DNA of 64,000 nt from contig NZ_JANZNQ010000002.1 of NCBI RefSeq assembly GCF_027257955.1, positions 186,001 to 250,000 on the forward strand. Reading direction: 5' to 3'. Both the position numbers and the translations under genes were made by a program. Below the pieces are notes generated by a model that searched no databases, was not told the origin of the DNA, and was given only the letters and a program-made list of their open reading frames with translations. Numbering within the stretch: position 1 is the first letter of the stretch; each line of letters begins with the position of its first letter. This document shows positions 25,506-35,696 of this stretch, piece after piece. The DNA is from Zhongshania aquatica (GTDB taxonomy: Bacteria > Pseudomonadota > Gammaproteobacteria > Pseudomonadales > Spongiibacteraceae).

Positions 25506-26699
25506 ATGTCTAATTATTGGTTGAACACAATGTCTGCCGCGCAAACTCTGCGCCGCGACTTACACGCCCACCCCGAGCCTGGCTGGCAAGAGGTTCGCAC
25601 TGCTGAAACGGTGCGTAATACCCTCACTCAGCTAGCCATACCTTGGCGCAAATGCGCGGGGACTGGGACTATAGCCACTCTGCAGCCGAAGACAATTTCA
25701 CCTGGCGCAAAACATATTGCCCTGCGTGGTGATATCGATGCCCTTCCTATTGTTGAGCAAACCGGCAAAACATGGTCATCAACAAAACCTGGTTGCATGC
25801 ACGCATGCGGCCATGACGGGCACACTGCCACCCTGTTAGCTACCGCGCAGTGGTTAAAACATAATGAACAAAGTCTATCGATGCCGGTCACATTATTATT
25901 CCAACCAGCAGAAGAAGGCGGACACGGCGCGCGTGAAATGATTAATGAAGGCGCATTAGACGGCATCAACGAAATTTACGGATGGCATAATTGGCCATCG
26001 ATACCGTTCGGGAAACTTGTTTGCCCCAACGATATTGTCATGTGTGGCAATGGCACGTTCACCATTACGGTGAATGGCAAAGGCGGTCACGCTAGCCAAC
26101 CAGAACTGTGCCGCGACCCCGTGTTAGCCGCCAGCGCTATTACCCTTGCACTACAGCAAATTGTTAGCCGCAGAATAGCGCCACAACAAGCAGCTGTAAT
26201 TAGCGTCACGTCGTTTCTGGCAGATAGCGGCCCAACAATTATTCCCCAACAAGCCGTATTAAGTGGCAGTATTAGAGTTCCTGATCAAGCCACCCGCGAC
26301 CAAATCAATACACTTATCACCGAGGTAAGTCAGCAAACTGCACAAAGCTACGGTGTTGAATGTGATGTTGAGATAACGCCGCGCTACCATCCAACCATCA
26401 ATCACCCCGCGCAAGCTCAGCACGTTCGCACGCTTTGGCAAGAATCCTTTGGTGCCGAGGCCATTGAACACAATACTCGCACGCCCATTATGGCATCTGA
26501 AGATTTTAGTTATTACTTGCGTGAAATTCCCGGCGCATTTGCGCTTATCGGTGCGAACGATGGCGAAGAGCATCATCAAGTGCCTTGTCACAGTCCGCAC
26601 TACGATTTTAATGACAAGTTAATCCCCTTAGTGAGCAATTTATTTTCTCGCCTGTGTGGCGTTACAACACCAGAAAACCCCGCACAACAAACCATCTGA
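25506..26699 (+). CDS. doeB2: M20 amidohydrolase, probable N-acetyl-diaminobutyrate deacetylase (DoeB2)
   Basis: A metal-dependent amidase of the M20D group. Metal ligands are seen in HACGHDGHT (around residues 95-103), PAEEGGHG and the C-terminal PCHSPHYDF. By context it should remove the acetyl group from N-alpha-acetyl-2,4-diaminobutyrate formed by ectoine hydrolase; the better-known DoeB belongs to another (AstE-like) fold, so this is the alternative DoeB2 type. The frame is open from 25383; ATG 25506 (MSNYWLNTM) is chosen because upstream codons look like A+T-rich leader. No good ribosome site is seen. First gene of the operon. Confidence 0.82.
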   Translation: MSNYWLNTMSAAQTLRRDLHAHPEPGWQEVRTAETVRNTLTQLAIPWRKCAGTGTIATLQPKTISPGAKHIALRGDIDALPIVEQTGKTWSSTKPGCMHACGHDGHTATLLATAQWLKHNEQSLSMPVTLLFQPAEEGGHGAREMINEGALDGINEIYGWHNWPSIPFGKLVCPNDIVMCGNGTFTITVNGKGGHASQPELCRDPVLAASAITLALQQIVSRRIAPQQAAVISVTSFLADSGPTIIPQQAVLSGSIRVPDQATRDQINTLITEVSQQTAQSYGVECDVEITPRYHPTINHPAQAQHVRTLWQESFGAEAIEHNTRTPIMASEDFSYYLREIPGAFALIGANDGEEHHQVPCHSPHYDFNDKLIPLVSNLFSRLCGVTTPENPAQQTI

Positions 26700-26750
26700 A
26701 AATAGCACCGTCGAGTCAGTGGCGGACCTTATTGATAAGAAGGAGTTCCT

Positions 26751-27989
26751 ATGAGTATTTTTGAACAACGTGAATCCGACATCCGCGCCTATTGCCGGGT
26801 TTATCCTGTGGTATTTGACAAAGCCAGCAATGCACGCCAAACCGACGAAGACGGCAAACAGTATATCGATTTTTTCGCCGGTGCCGGCGTTTTAAACTTC
26901 GGACACAACAATCCGCGCATGAAAAAAGCCATGATCCAATACTTAGAATCAGATGGTGTTACCCACACTCTAGACATGCACTCCACGGCAAAGCGCGCCT
27001 TTATGGAACGGTTTGTAAAAACCATCCTTGAACCCCGCAACATGAGCCACAAGATGCAATTTATGGGTCCAACGGGCACCAATGCGGTTGAAGCCGCACT
27101 CAAAATTGCGCGGCGTGCAACAGGTAGACAAGAAATTGCGGCCTTCACCCATGGTTTCCACGGCATGACACTAGGCTCCTTAGCTTGTACTGCCAATGCC
27201 TACTTTCGCGGTGCGGCGGGAGTACCACTCAATCACGTTTCGCATCATAAATTTGGATGCACTGAATATCTCGAGCAGCTAACTGCATTTTATGCCGATG
27301 CCTCTAGTGGTATCGCACCACCTGCGGCCTTTTTAGTCGAGACTATACAGGCCGAGGGCGGCGTCAACGTAGCTAGTAAAGAGTGGCTACACGCATTAGC
27401 GAAACTCGCGAAAGATGTTGGCGCACTGTTAATTATTGATGATATACAAGTCGGTTGCGGACGCACTGGCTCATACTTTAGTTTCGACAATATGGATCTC
27501 GATCCTGACATCGTCTGCCTCGCCAAGGGCGTTGGTGGAATGGGCACTCCGATGGCACTGAACCTCGTCAAGCCCGAAATTGATAAACATTGGTCTCCCG
27601 GCGAACACACAGGCACGTTCAGAGGTCAATCTCTGTCCTTTATAGCGGGTTCAGAAGCCTTAAGTTATTTTGAAGATGATCAACTGATGACCGAGGTCGG
27701 TGAAAAAGCCGAACGCATGGCGCGGGCACTTGCACCGCTAGAGAAAAATTTCGATGCCGTTGCCGTTCGCGGTACGGGCATGATACTCGGCTTAGATGTA
27801 GGTAATGGCGAGAACGCCAGAGCCATAGTAGACAGCTGTTTTGACGCAGGCCTGCTTATCGCAAGCTGCGGCACCGGCGGCCGTGTGGTTAAACTGATTC
27901 CACCGCTGACTATTCCAGATGATGATCTCGAGCAAGGCTTAGATATTTTGGTGCGTAAAACCACTAAAGTTATGGAGGCTACCGCATGA
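26751..27989 (+). CDS. doeD: Diaminobutyrate-2-oxoglutarate aminotransferase (DoeD/EctB-like)
   Basis: A class III PLP aminotransferase, 412 residues, very similar to EctB. It would move the gamma-amino group of 2,4-diaminobutyrate to 2-oxoglutarate, giving aspartate semialdehyde. The PLP-binding Asp is in IIDDIQVGCGRTG and the Schiff-base Lys in CLAKGVGGMG. AAGGAG precedes the ATG by six bases. Since no ectA or ectC is present and the neighbours degrade ectoine, the catabolic DoeD role fits better than biosynthetic EctB. It overlaps doeA by four bases (ATGA). Confidence 0.92.
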   Translation: MSIFEQRESDIRAYCRVYPVVFDKASNARQTDEDGKQYIDFFAGAGVLNFGHNNPRMKKAMIQYLESDGVTHTLDMHSTAKRAFMERFVKTILEPRNMSHKMQFMGPTGTNAVEAALKIARRATGRQEIAAFTHGFHGMTLGSLACTANAYFRGAAGVPLNHVSHHKFGCTEYLEQLTAFYADASSGIAPPAAFLVETIQAEGGVNVASKEWLHALAKLAKDVGALLIIDDIQVGCGRTGSYFSFDNMDLDPDIVCLAKGVGGMGTPMALNLVKPEIDKHWSPGEHTGTFRGQSLSFIAGSEALSYFEDDQLMTEVGEKAERMARALAPLEKNFDAVAVRGTGMILGLDVGNGENARAIVDSCFDAGLLIASCGTGGRVVKLIPPLTIPDDDLEQGLDILVRKTTKVMEATA

Positions 27990-29254
27990 TCGCTCGCGAT
28001 GACATGACTTTTCCGTTTGAAGAATATCAGAGCAGACTATCGGGCTTACGACAGCGTATTGCTGACCGACGCTTAGATGCCGTGGTGATTTCAGACCCTG
28101 AGAACATCATGTATCTGACGGACTACCAAACTACCGGTTACTCGTTTTTTCAAGCTTTAGTTGTACCGTTAGACGATGAGCCTTTCATGATTACTCGTGC
28201 GCTTGAGGAATCAAACATCATCGCCCGCACCTGGGTAGAGCGGACACGCCCCTATCCCGATACTGGCGATGCAATACAAATGTTGGTAGATGCTCTGCGG
28301 GAATTTGGACTTTCTGATAAACGTATCGGCTACGAACGAAATAGCTATTTCTTCCCAGCCTACCAACAGGACCGCATTCACACCACGCTCACAGAAGCAA
28401 AGCTACTCGACTGCTTTGGTATTGTGGAGCAGGGCCGTATCTGCAAATCTCCGGCAGAAATTCAATTAATGCGCAAAGCCGCGTTCGCTACTGAAGCGGG
28501 CATGCGAGCCGGTATAGATGCTTGCCAAGCAGGTGTAACAGAAAATGAAATAGGCGCCGCCATCAGTGCCGCTATGTTCTGTGCCGGCGGCGAACCACCT
28601 GCGGTTATGCCCTACGTCACCTCGGGGCCGCGCACCATGATTGGCCATGCCACGTGGGAAGGCCGAACCGTGCTACCGGGAGAACATATCTTTTTAGAAG
28701 TCGGTGGCTGCTATCGCCGTTACCACACCGCGATGATGCGTACCGTAGTACTCGGTGAACTAAGCAGCTCAATGCATCACGCGCAGGAGAAAATGAAGCA
28801 TGCACTGCAAGCGGTGCGCGAAAAAGTACAACCCGGAATGACGGTGTCTGACGCAGATAATTTGGTGCGTAATATTATTTCTGACAACGATTGCGGTGCC
28901 CGACTCATTACCCGCTCCGGTTACTCTATTGGTATCGCGTTTCCGCCGAGCTGGGACGAGGGTTATATCGTCAGCCTCAAGCAGGGCGAATCCACCGTAC
29001 TGCAACCTGGTATGACCTTCCATATCATTCCATGGATGTGGGGCGTTGATGGTGACAAAACCTGCGGTATCTCAGACACGATTTACATCACCGATGACGG
29101 CTGCGAATCCTTTTTTACCATGGACAAAGATTTCACCGTAAAACCCAATCAGCCCGAACCCGCACTGCTGGAATTTGACGAGGCCCGAAAAAACAAACGA
29201 GAAAAAGCCGACGCCAGTAGTCTCGACAAAAACAAAGCAAAAAGCGGCGATTAA
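27986..29254 (+). CDS. doeA: Ectoine hydrolase (DoeA/EutD)
   Basis: An M24 'pita-bread' fold protein of 422 residues that opens the ectoine ring to N-alpha-acetyl-2,4-diaminobutyrate. It has the two-domain creatinase/Xaa-Pro-peptidase layout (creatinase N-domain about 15-160, catalytic domain after). Several metal ligands of true peptidases are changed: the usual D-x5-YxxD segment reads EVGGCYRRYH, as expected for DoeA rather than an aminopeptidase. The start overlaps the doeD stop (ATGA). A later ATG at 28004 is possible. The C-terminus carries a Lys/Asp-rich tail. Confidence 0.9.
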   Translation: MIARDDMTFPFEEYQSRLSGLRQRIADRRLDAVVISDPENIMYLTDYQTTGYSFFQALVVPLDDEPFMITRALEESNIIARTWVERTRPYPDTGDAIQMLVDALREFGLSDKRIGYERNSYFFPAYQQDRIHTTLTEAKLLDCFGIVEQGRICKSPAEIQLMRKAAFATEAGMRAGIDACQAGVTENEIGAAISAAMFCAGGEPPAVMPYVTSGPRTMIGHATWEGRTVLPGEHIFLEVGGCYRRYHTAMMRTVVLGELSSSMHHAQEKMKHALQAVREKVQPGMTVSDADNLVRNIISDNDCGARLITRSGYSIGIAFPPSWDEGYIVSLKQGESTVLQPGMTFHIIPWMWGVDGDKTCGISDTIYITDDGCESFFTMDKDFTVKPNQPEPALLEFDEARKNKREKADASSLDKNKAKSGD

Positions 29255-29333
29255 TTATTTTATTCCAGCGTAAAACGCCGAGAGAGTCCACGCCAGGCGT
29301 TCGACGCCCGATCAAAATGACAACGAGGTAGCC

Positions 29334-30695
29334 ATGCTGACATCGACAAACCCATGCACCGGTAAAATTCTTGCCGAATATCCAACTCTCAACAATGCCG
29401 AACTCCACGAGCGTATTGGCGACGCCTACCGCGCCGCCGACCAATGGCAGGCCCTGAGCTTTGATGAACGCGCACAAACACTTAGGGCAGTGGCAGCAGA
29501 ACTACGTAAGCAAAAAAGTACTCTGGCAGAATTAATGGCCCTTGAAATGGGGAAACCGATAAAAGAAGGTGGCCCTGAAGTCGAAAAAGCCGCCGGCTGC
29601 GCCGAGTATTACGCCGACCACGCTGCTGAACACCTAGCAGCTCAAACATTGCCTTCTGACGCGAGTAATAGCTATGTTTGCCACCAACCGCTAGGCACCC
29701 TACTGGGCATTTTGCCTTGGAATGCTCCGCTGTGGTTGGCTTTTCGCTACTTGGCTCCGGCGCTGATGGCTGGCAATACCTGCGTAATGAAACACGACCC
29801 CAATGTACCCGGCTGCGCTATTGCCATCGCAAAAATATTCGCCGACGCGGGCGCCCCCGAAAACATCGTCGTCAACCTACCTATTGGCAATGACACTATC
29901 GAAACCGCAATACGCGACCCTCGCATCGCGGCTGTATCGTTTACCGGCTCAGGGAATGCTGGCCGTATTGTTGCCGCTGTTGCCGGTTCGGAAATTAAAC
30001 CCACGGTACTTGAGCTGGGTGGCTCCGACCCATGCATTGTTCTCGCCGATGCAGACCTAGAGACCGCCGCTGATATTGCCACCCTGTCTAGAATGATCAA
30101 CGCAGGCCAATCTTGTATCGCCGCAAAACGCATTATTGTCGAAGACGCGGTATACGACGTCTTCGTCGAGAAATTGCAAACTCGTATGGCCAAATTTAAA
30201 TCCGGTGACCCACTGCTGGCTGACACCGATGTAGGCCCGATAGCCCGCGACGATCTCCGCCAGAATCTACATAGACAGGTCACCGAAACCATTAAGGCCG
30301 GCGCCAAATGTCTGCTAGGTGGCGAGCTAAATGACGGTGCAGGATTCTTCTACCCGCCGACCTTGCTTATCGACGTGACCGAAGGTATGTGCGCATTTAA
30401 AGAGGAAACCTTCGGGCCGGTCATGGTGGTAATACGTGCCGCAGACGTTGAAGAAGCGGTACAACTGGCCAATGAAACACCCTACGGCCTAGGTGCTGCT
30501 GTTTGGACTAGCAATTCAGAACTAGCCACCAATATCGCCAACCGTTTAGAAGCGGGACAAGTTGCCATCAACGGCATCGTTAAAACCGATTCGCGTCTAC
30601 CAAGCGGTGGCATAAAGGGATCGGGCTACGGCCGTGAACTAGGACCACACGGCATTAGAGAATTTGTGAATTCAAAACAAATTTGGGTAAAGTAA
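29334..30695 (+). CDS. doeC: Aldehyde dehydrogenase, probable aspartate-semialdehyde dehydrogenase (DoeC)
   Basis: NAD(P)-dependent aldehyde dehydrogenase of 453 residues, close to succinate-semialdehyde dehydrogenases. Catalytic residues are visible: Asn in ILPWNAP, Glu in ELGGSDP and the nucleophilic Cys in NAGQSCIAAKR. As the last gene of the ectoine operon it should oxidise aspartate semialdehyde to aspartate. Succinate semialdehyde is the alternative substrate, from sequence alone. A gap of 79 bases separates it from doeA. Confidence 0.88.
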   Translation: MLTSTNPCTGKILAEYPTLNNAELHERIGDAYRAADQWQALSFDERAQTLRAVAAELRKQKSTLAELMALEMGKPIKEGGPEVEKAAGCAEYYADHAAEHLAAQTLPSDASNSYVCHQPLGTLLGILPWNAPLWLAFRYLAPALMAGNTCVMKHDPNVPGCAIAIAKIFADAGAPENIVVNLPIGNDTIETAIRDPRIAAVSFTGSGNAGRIVAAVAGSEIKPTVLELGGSDPCIVLADADLETAADIATLSRMINAGQSCIAAKRIIVEDAVYDVFVEKLQTRMAKFKSGDPLLADTDVGPIARDDLRQNLHRQVTETIKAGAKCLLGGELNDGAGFFYPPTLLIDVTEGMCAFKEETFGPVMVVIRAADVEEAVQLANETPYGLGAAVWTSNSELATNIANRLEAGQVAINGIVKTDSRLPSGGIKGSGYGRELGPHGIREFVNSKQIWVK

Positions 30696-31229
30696 GAATT
30701 CCAAGCCAAAGTTTTGAATAATTTCTATCAACAAGTATAACTCGTCGATGGCGGGCGTTAACATTATGAGTGTACTAAATAGCACGAATTAGCCCGCCCT
30801 CTTTCACGAATTCATCCTTTCCAGCTCTCACATTCGACTGTGTAAAACTGGCAGCGCTCCGTATTTCTTATTAAAACAATAGTCACCAAAACATATATGC
30901 GAATCGTTACGTTCAATACCGCACTGCGTGAGCAATTTTGGAACAAAGAATAGATACTCAACATACAACAAAAATAATAATTTATGCTGGAAAATTTTAC
31001 TAACACATTAAAGAGACCAAAGAATTTAACAACATAGCTCCGCCGATACCCACCACTTTGTCACAGATAAATCAGCATGCCACATAAGACGGAGAAAACC
31101 TCACTCATCCGCTAATATTTCGACTTACCCCTATATATTCTAGTTTCCAGCTCTGCTAAAAATGCACTGCGCCTGCATGCGCACCACGAATGCTTGGAGC
31201 ACGTGGTAATAAAACACAGGAATATTTTA
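30696..31229. other. Non-coding region after the ectoine operon
   Basis: No credible gene in about 530 bases. A 7-bp GC stem (GGCGGGC at 30750-30756 with GCCCGCC at 30792-30798) around a long loop may end the operon. The rest is A+T-rich and probably holds the promoter of the outer-membrane protein gene. Confidence 0.45.
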
Positions 31230-31808
31230 ATGAAACTTGCTCATCCCCTTTTCGTAGCAACAGTGCTTACGTCCTCACTTTCTCACGCTAATACACAATG
31301 GTCTGGAGAGCTCATGCTCGGCTTTGCAGAACAAGAGTTGTCTGACTCAAATTTAAGTATTTCTGGAGATGATCGCTCCTTCGGCGCCAGACTGACTTAC
31401 GCGTTCAATACTAGTTTTGCAATAGAGTTTTCGTATCAGAACTACGGTGAAGCAGAAGACACCTTCGTGGACAGCTTCGGCGACACCATTAAGGATAAAT
31501 GGGAATCCGACGCATTGTCAGTAGGCATAAAAGGGTCACTCCCAATCGGCGAAGACTTCAACTTGATAGGCCGTCTAGGTATCTCAAAGTGGGACATAAA
31601 ATTCACCGAAACAGATAGCGCTTTCTCAGGAGAGATCTTCTCAGCCACCGACGAAAGAAACGATATATACGCAGGTGTAGGAATTGAATTCAATATCAAT
31701 GAAACTATTTTTTCGAATATTGAGTTCACTATGACAAATATGGAAACCAAATACGACATCGACAACGAAGTCAGTAATATTGCCATTTCCATAGGCAAAA
31801 AATTCTAA
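31230..31808 (+). CDS. Outer-membrane beta-barrel protein (OmpX/OmpA-like fold)
   Basis: A 192-residue protein with a signal peptide (MKLAHPLFVATVLTSSLSHA) and about eight amphipathic strands, ending in KKF with the C-terminal Phe needed for barrel assembly. Alternation such as FGARLTYAFNTSFAIEFSYQ is typical of small porin-like barrels. ATG 31230 follows AGGA at nine bases; the longer frame from 31194 lacks a signal at its start. It has acidic loops rich in Asp/Glu, as often in marine bacteria. The function is unknown. It stands alone. Confidence 0.85.
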   Translation: MKLAHPLFVATVLTSSLSHANTQWSGELMLGFAEQELSDSNLSISGDDRSFGARLTYAFNTSFAIEFSYQNYGEAEDTFVDSFGDTIKDKWESDALSVGIKGSLPIGEDFNLIGRLGISKWDIKFTETDSAFSGEIFSATDERNDIYAGVGIEFNINETIFSNIEFTMTNMETKYDIDNEVSNIAISIGKKF

Positions 31809-31863
31809 AACCGAGCGCGAGCAACACGACATATTCGTGTAGCTCGCTATCTCTGCACACCAG

Positions 31864-33471
31864 TTATAGCGGCATTTCGTCAGCCATTTCACGCAGCTTG
31901 TTCTTAGCCACTTTCTCTAAGGTCGCACGCGGAAACTCTTCAACAAAATACACGGCACGAGGCACTTTAAAGTCGGCGAGATTGGCTTTGCAATGATCGA
32001 TAATTGCCTGACCAAATGCCGCTTCATCCTCTGGCGCTCCCCAACCCTTTATCACAAAGGCCACCGGCACCATATCTAACATCTCGTGGGATTTCGCAAC
32101 AATCGCCACTTCACCTACGCCGCCGCCCGGCACTTGCATACACACTTCTTCCACTTGACGGGCCGATACGTTCTCGCCGCCAACTTTAAGTGCATCTTTG
32201 TCTCGGTCAGTAAAATAGAAGTTACCTTCGTCACCAACGCTGACCATATCACCGGTTTTAAACCAGCCATTGGGGGTAAAGGATTTGGCCATGGCTTCTT
32301 CGTTTTTATAGTATTCGAGGAAGATATTTACACCGCGTGTACCTTGCACCCACAACTCGCCAATTTCACCTTTTTTGCACATAGCGCCGGTTTCTGGATT
32401 CACCACCGCCAAGTGGTAGCCGGGTGTGGGCTTACCAATAGAGCCCTGCGGCCAATCACTCACGAAATCGGAACGGGTGGCGTGGGTAACGGTTTCCGTC
32501 ATGCCCCAGCTTGCAAAGGGTTTGGCCTTGAGCCAGCCTTCAATTTCTTTCCAAATAATCCCCATCGGCATGACTTTTAAGCTATGGTTTTCGGGCACCG
32601 CTTGCATACCAATCGCTTTAAAGACAAAGGGAATCATTGAGCAGTGGCTAACTTGGTGCTTCTCGATAATTTCCCAGAATCGGCTGGCTGAAAACTTAGG
32701 TAGCAATACCGCCGTCGCGCCGACACCGAGAGAGCCCCAAAACGCCCAGCTTTGGCAGTTTACGTGGAAGAAGGGCAAGAAGCCCAAATATACGCTGTCA
32801 GTATTCATGCCCATGCTCTGTGAGCCCATATTGCCAGACCACAGGGCGTTGGCGTGGGTGTGTACGACCGCTTTTGGCAATGAGGTTGTGCCTGAGGTAA
32901 ACATAATTCCTGCAGGTAACATAGGCTCAGCAGGGCGTTCTGGCAGCGCGGCAGCGTCGCCATACAAGCTGCTAAACGCATCTACGCCATCAGTCGACTC
33001 TTCTGCGACTTCGCCCGAATTATTATCGGTGCTAACAATCCATTTCAGACTGGTGGCGCTTTTGCGAACTTCCTCTATGAATTTTGGCTGAGTGATGGCA
33101 CCCACCGCTTCGGTGTGACGGGCGAAGTATTCGATTTCACCCCCCACACTGCGGGTATTTGTGGTCACACCCACGGCGCCGATTTTGGCGCAGGCATACC
33201 ATGCCAATACCATTTCAGGGCAGTTTTCCGCGTGAATCATGATTTTATCGTGCTTGCGAACACCTTTAGCGTAAAGTCCCGCAGCGATTTTGCTGGTTTC
33301 TTCGTCGAAGGCTTTATAGGTCCAGCTTTGATCTTCAGCGGAACGCGGCTCCCAAATCATAAAGGGATGGTCGGGTTTCACCCGCGCCCAATGACGGAGT
33401 CGCTGTGGAATATCCTGATCTGCAAAGTCGAATTCGGCGGCAGCCGACGCGATGTCCAAATCCATGCTCAT
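31864..33471 (-). CDS. AMP-binding acyl-CoA synthetase
   Basis: A 535-residue ligase of the ANL superfamily that activates a carboxylic acid with ATP and CoA. Motifs: P-loop TSGTTSLPKAVVHTH, WGMTET (A5), the GWFKTGDM hinge region, and DRDKDALKVGGENVSARQVEE with the C-terminal domain. The end carries the catalytic lysine region LEKVAKNKLRE. ATG 33471 follows AGAGGAAAGG. The sequence resembles medium-chain or carnitine/crotonobetaine CoA ligases; the substrate cannot be named. It has no adjacent catabolic genes. Confidence 0.9.
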   Translation of the reverse strand: MSMDLDIASAAAEFDFADQDIPQRLRHWARVKPDHPFMIWEPRSAEDQSWTYKAFDEETSKIAAGLYAKGVRKHDKIMIHAENCPEMVLAWYACAKIGAVGVTTNTRSVGGEIEYFARHTEAVGAITQPKFIEEVRKSATSLKWIVSTDNNSGEVAEESTDGVDAFSSLYGDAAALPERPAEPMLPAGIMFTSGTTSLPKAVVHTHANALWSGNMGSQSMGMNTDSVYLGFLPFFHVNCQSWAFWGSLGVGATAVLLPKFSASRFWEIIEKHQVSHCSMIPFVFKAIGMQAVPENHSLKVMPMGIIWKEIEGWLKAKPFASWGMTETVTHATRSDFVSDWPQGSIGKPTPGYHLAVVNPETGAMCKKGEIGELWVQGTRGVNIFLEYYKNEEAMAKSFTPNGWFKTGDMVSVGDEGNFYFTDRDKDALKVGGENVSARQVEEVCMQVPGGGVGEVAIVAKSHEMLDMVPVAFVIKGWGAPEDEAAFGQAIIDHCKANLADFKVPRAVYFVEEFPRATLEKVAKNKLREMADEMPL

Positions 33472-33749
33472 AGCCTTTCCTCTGATTCTCATTATGGTTT
33501 TTGAAAGCATGCCGCCTTACGCTATCTGCATTGCGGGCAGCATTACCATTTAGGCATTTGATAATAGCCAAGCTGCCCAGCACCCTCTATGACATTTCCA
33601 CTCATTCGAGGTGATAATGAGTGTTTCGGTCAGTCCTAGTCACTCGGGCTAAAGCGCCTTTATGCACAGTTAGATTCTGTTAGAATACCGCGCTTACGCA
33701 ATGGCAGCCGCCTTGATATCTGACCCTTTAAAGAAGCCGACACCGCCCT

Positions 33750-34886
33750 ATGACATCGCTCTCTCCGACTTTACAACTTGCCTGCGAACTCATCGAACGG
33801 CCCTCTGTAACACCAGCTGACGCCGACTGCCAGGCCATTATGATGGCGCGCCTAGAAAAAATAGGCTTCGAATGTCAGTCATTACGTTTTGGTGATGTCG
33901 ATAATTTCTGGGCAGTACACGGCAGTAGCGGCCCGATATTTTGCTTTGCTGGCCATACCGATGTAGTGCCGACCGGTCCCGCTGCCAATTGGCAAACCCA
34001 GCCCTTTGAGGCAGTCATTCAAGACGGCATGTTGCGCGGTCGCGGCGCCGCCGACATGAAGGGCAGCTTGGCAGCAATGATTACCGCCTGCGAAAATTTT
34101 GTCGCAACCAATCCTGACCACAGCGGGCGCATCGCATTTTTAATTACCAGCGACGAAGAAGGCCCGGCTATTAACGGCACCATTAAAGTCGTTGAGTGGT
34201 TGGAACAGCAGAACGAGAAAATCACCTGGTGTTTGGTGGGCGAGCCATCCTCTACCGACAATGTCGGCGACGTGATAAAAAATGGCCGCCGCGGCTCGCT
34301 GGGCGCGGTGATGAAAGTGCGCGGCATTCAAGGCCACGTGGCTTACCCACATCTGGCAAGAAATCCAATTCACCTCGCAACACCGGCCTTGGCCGCACTT
34401 GCGGCTGAAGTATGGGACGAAGGCAACGACTTTTTCCCCGCAACCTCATTTCAAATTTCGAATATCAACGGCGGCACCGGCGCAACCAATGTCATCCCCG
34501 GCGAACTGGAGGTTGTTTTCAACTTCCGATTCTCTACTGAACTAACAGCGGATATATTAAAAACCCGCACTCAAGGGATACTCGATCAGTTCCAACTGGA
34601 TTACAGCATTGATTGGAATTTAAGCGGTCAGCCCTTTTTAACCGCCGAAGGTCCGTTGGTCGAAGCAGCACAAACTGCTATTAAGGCGGTAACAGGCACC
34701 GACACAATTTTATCCACTGCGGGCGGCACCTCCGACGGCCGTTTTATCGCGCCGACAGGTGCGCAGGTTGTCGAGCTAGGGCCGGTTAATGCCACCATTC
34801 ATAAAGTAGACGAATGCGTTAAAGCTGAGGATTTAGATAAATTATCGCTGATGTACGAAGGCATGTTAAAGGCGCTACTGCCGTAG
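33750..34886 (+). CDS. dapE: Succinyl-diaminopimelate desuccinylase
   Basis: A dizinc M20 enzyme that releases succinate from N-succinyl-LL-diaminopimelate in lysine and peptidoglycan synthesis. Length of 378 residues is standard. Zinc-site motifs: [12 protein letters not shown] (His), [13 protein letters not shown] (bridging Asp), SDEEGPA (catalytic Glu and ligand), and the C-terminal NATIHKVDE with His. It is a single gene divergent from the acyl-CoA ligase and convergent with rsmJ. Confidence 0.97.
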   Translation: MTSLSPTLQLACELIERPSVTPADADCQAIMMARLEKIGFECQSLRFGDVDNFWAVHGSSGPIFCFAGHTDVVPTGPAANWQTQPFEAVIQDGMLRGRGAADMKGSLAAMITACENFVATNPDHSGRIAFLITSDEEGPAINGTIKVVEWLEQQNEKITWCLVGEPSSTDNVGDVIKNGRRGSLGAVMKVRGIQGHVAYPHLARNPIHLATPALAALAAEVWDEGNDFFPATSFQISNINGGTGATNVIPGELEVVFNFRFSTELTADILKTRTQGILDQFQLDYSIDWNLSGQPFLTAEGPLVEAAQTAIKAVTGTDTILSTAGGTSDGRFIAPTGAQVVELGPVNATIHKVDECVKAEDLDKLSLMYEGMLKALLP

Positions 34887-34937
34887 CGCGCTGTTGAAAT
34901 GCACGTTCTTCAATTGCTCTTTTTGTCCGGCGAGGCC

Positions 34938-35696
34938 TTACTTCGGAAAGGCCTTTAAGGGATATATATCAAAGCGTACCGCTTTTCCTGCAACTGACAA
35001 CTGCGGTTTTCGCTCTGCCAAATAGGCCGCTTTAGGTGGCCGCTTCACCACCACCCGATGCTTTGCACGCTGCAAGGCTAAATCTAGTAAAGCGCCACTA
35101 TCCTCATCTAAACCAACCAAGGAATGAAACAAACGCATTTCTTTTTTCGCCAGTGCCGACTTACCGGATACAGGAAACATCGGATCTAAATAAACCACGT
35201 CAGGACAGTCTTCCGCCGCTAAGCTAGTTAAATAATCCGCCGCCGCCAATTCATGTAAACGCATGCGGCTGGCAATCTCATAACACTCCTCGGAACGCTC
35301 GGCTCGGCGCAAACCGTCGGCCAGCAGTGCCGCTACCACCGGCATGCGCTCGCACATGGTGACGGTGCAGCCATTGCTGGCCATCACAAAGCTATCCCGA
35401 CCAAGCCCTGCCGTCGCATCCAGCACACTAGCGCGATTGCGACTGCCGCCAACCGCCTTTATCAATAACTCCTTACCCGGATGGCGATTGCGCTGCGCCA
35501 ATACAAAATCCACAGCGACCGGATGCTCGCGGTTCACCGACGACAAACCAACAACTAAGCGATCCGCCTCATAAAATACGTGCAACTGATTCACTTGCTC
35601 GCTCCAATCGTCGACCAAGGCTAAGCCCAACCGAAGCGCTAACTCTGCGCTGGCTGCACTGGTGTTTAATACGAGTGGCGATGAAGATAAGCTCAC
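34938..35696 (-). CDS. rsmJ: 16S rRNA m2G1516 methyltransferase RsmJ
   Basis: Methylates guanine 1516 of 16S rRNA. Very clear family signatures: DATAGLGRDSFVMAS (SAM loop), YLDPMFP (catalytic), KSALAKKEMR and the end VVVKRPP...RFDIY. The frame continues upstream to 35936 without family similarity. The GTG at 35696 gives 252 residues, matching the E. coli length, but has no obvious ribosome site. ATG 35828 (MAWIIAGMDIIF) is an alternative, so the start is uncertain. Confidence 0.92.
   Translation of the reverse strand: MSLSSSPLVLNTSAASAELALRLGLALVDDWSEQVNQLHVFYEADRLVVGLSSVNREHPVAVDFVLAQRNRHPGKELLIKAVGGSRNRASVLDATAGLGRDSFVMASNGCTVTMCERMPVVAALLADGLRRAERSEECYEIASRMRLHELAAADYLTSLAAEDCPDVVYLDPMFPVSGKSALAKKEMRLFHSLVGLDEDSGALLDLALQRAKHRVVVKRPPKAAYLAERKPQLSVAGKAVRFDIYPLKAFPK

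Noticed and set aside
26751-27989. EctB of an ectoine biosynthesis cluster
   Set aside because: No ectA or ectC is nearby and all neighbours belong to ectoine breakdown, so DoeD is the better call.
27986-29254. Xaa-Pro aminopeptidase
   Set aside because: M24 fold is clear but the metal ligands are altered and the gene overlaps an ectoine-pathway gene.
29747-30307. Open frame of 186 codons opposite doeC
   Set aside because: Antisense to a clear aldehyde dehydrogenase; no ribosome site or motif.
30812-31006. Minus-strand frame of 64 codons after the ectoine operon
   Set aside because: A+T-rich, no ribosome site, no similarity; likely chance.
32426-33091. Open frame of 221 codons opposite the acyl-CoA ligase
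   Set aside because: Fully inside a conserved ANL ligase on the other strand; composition fits a shadow.
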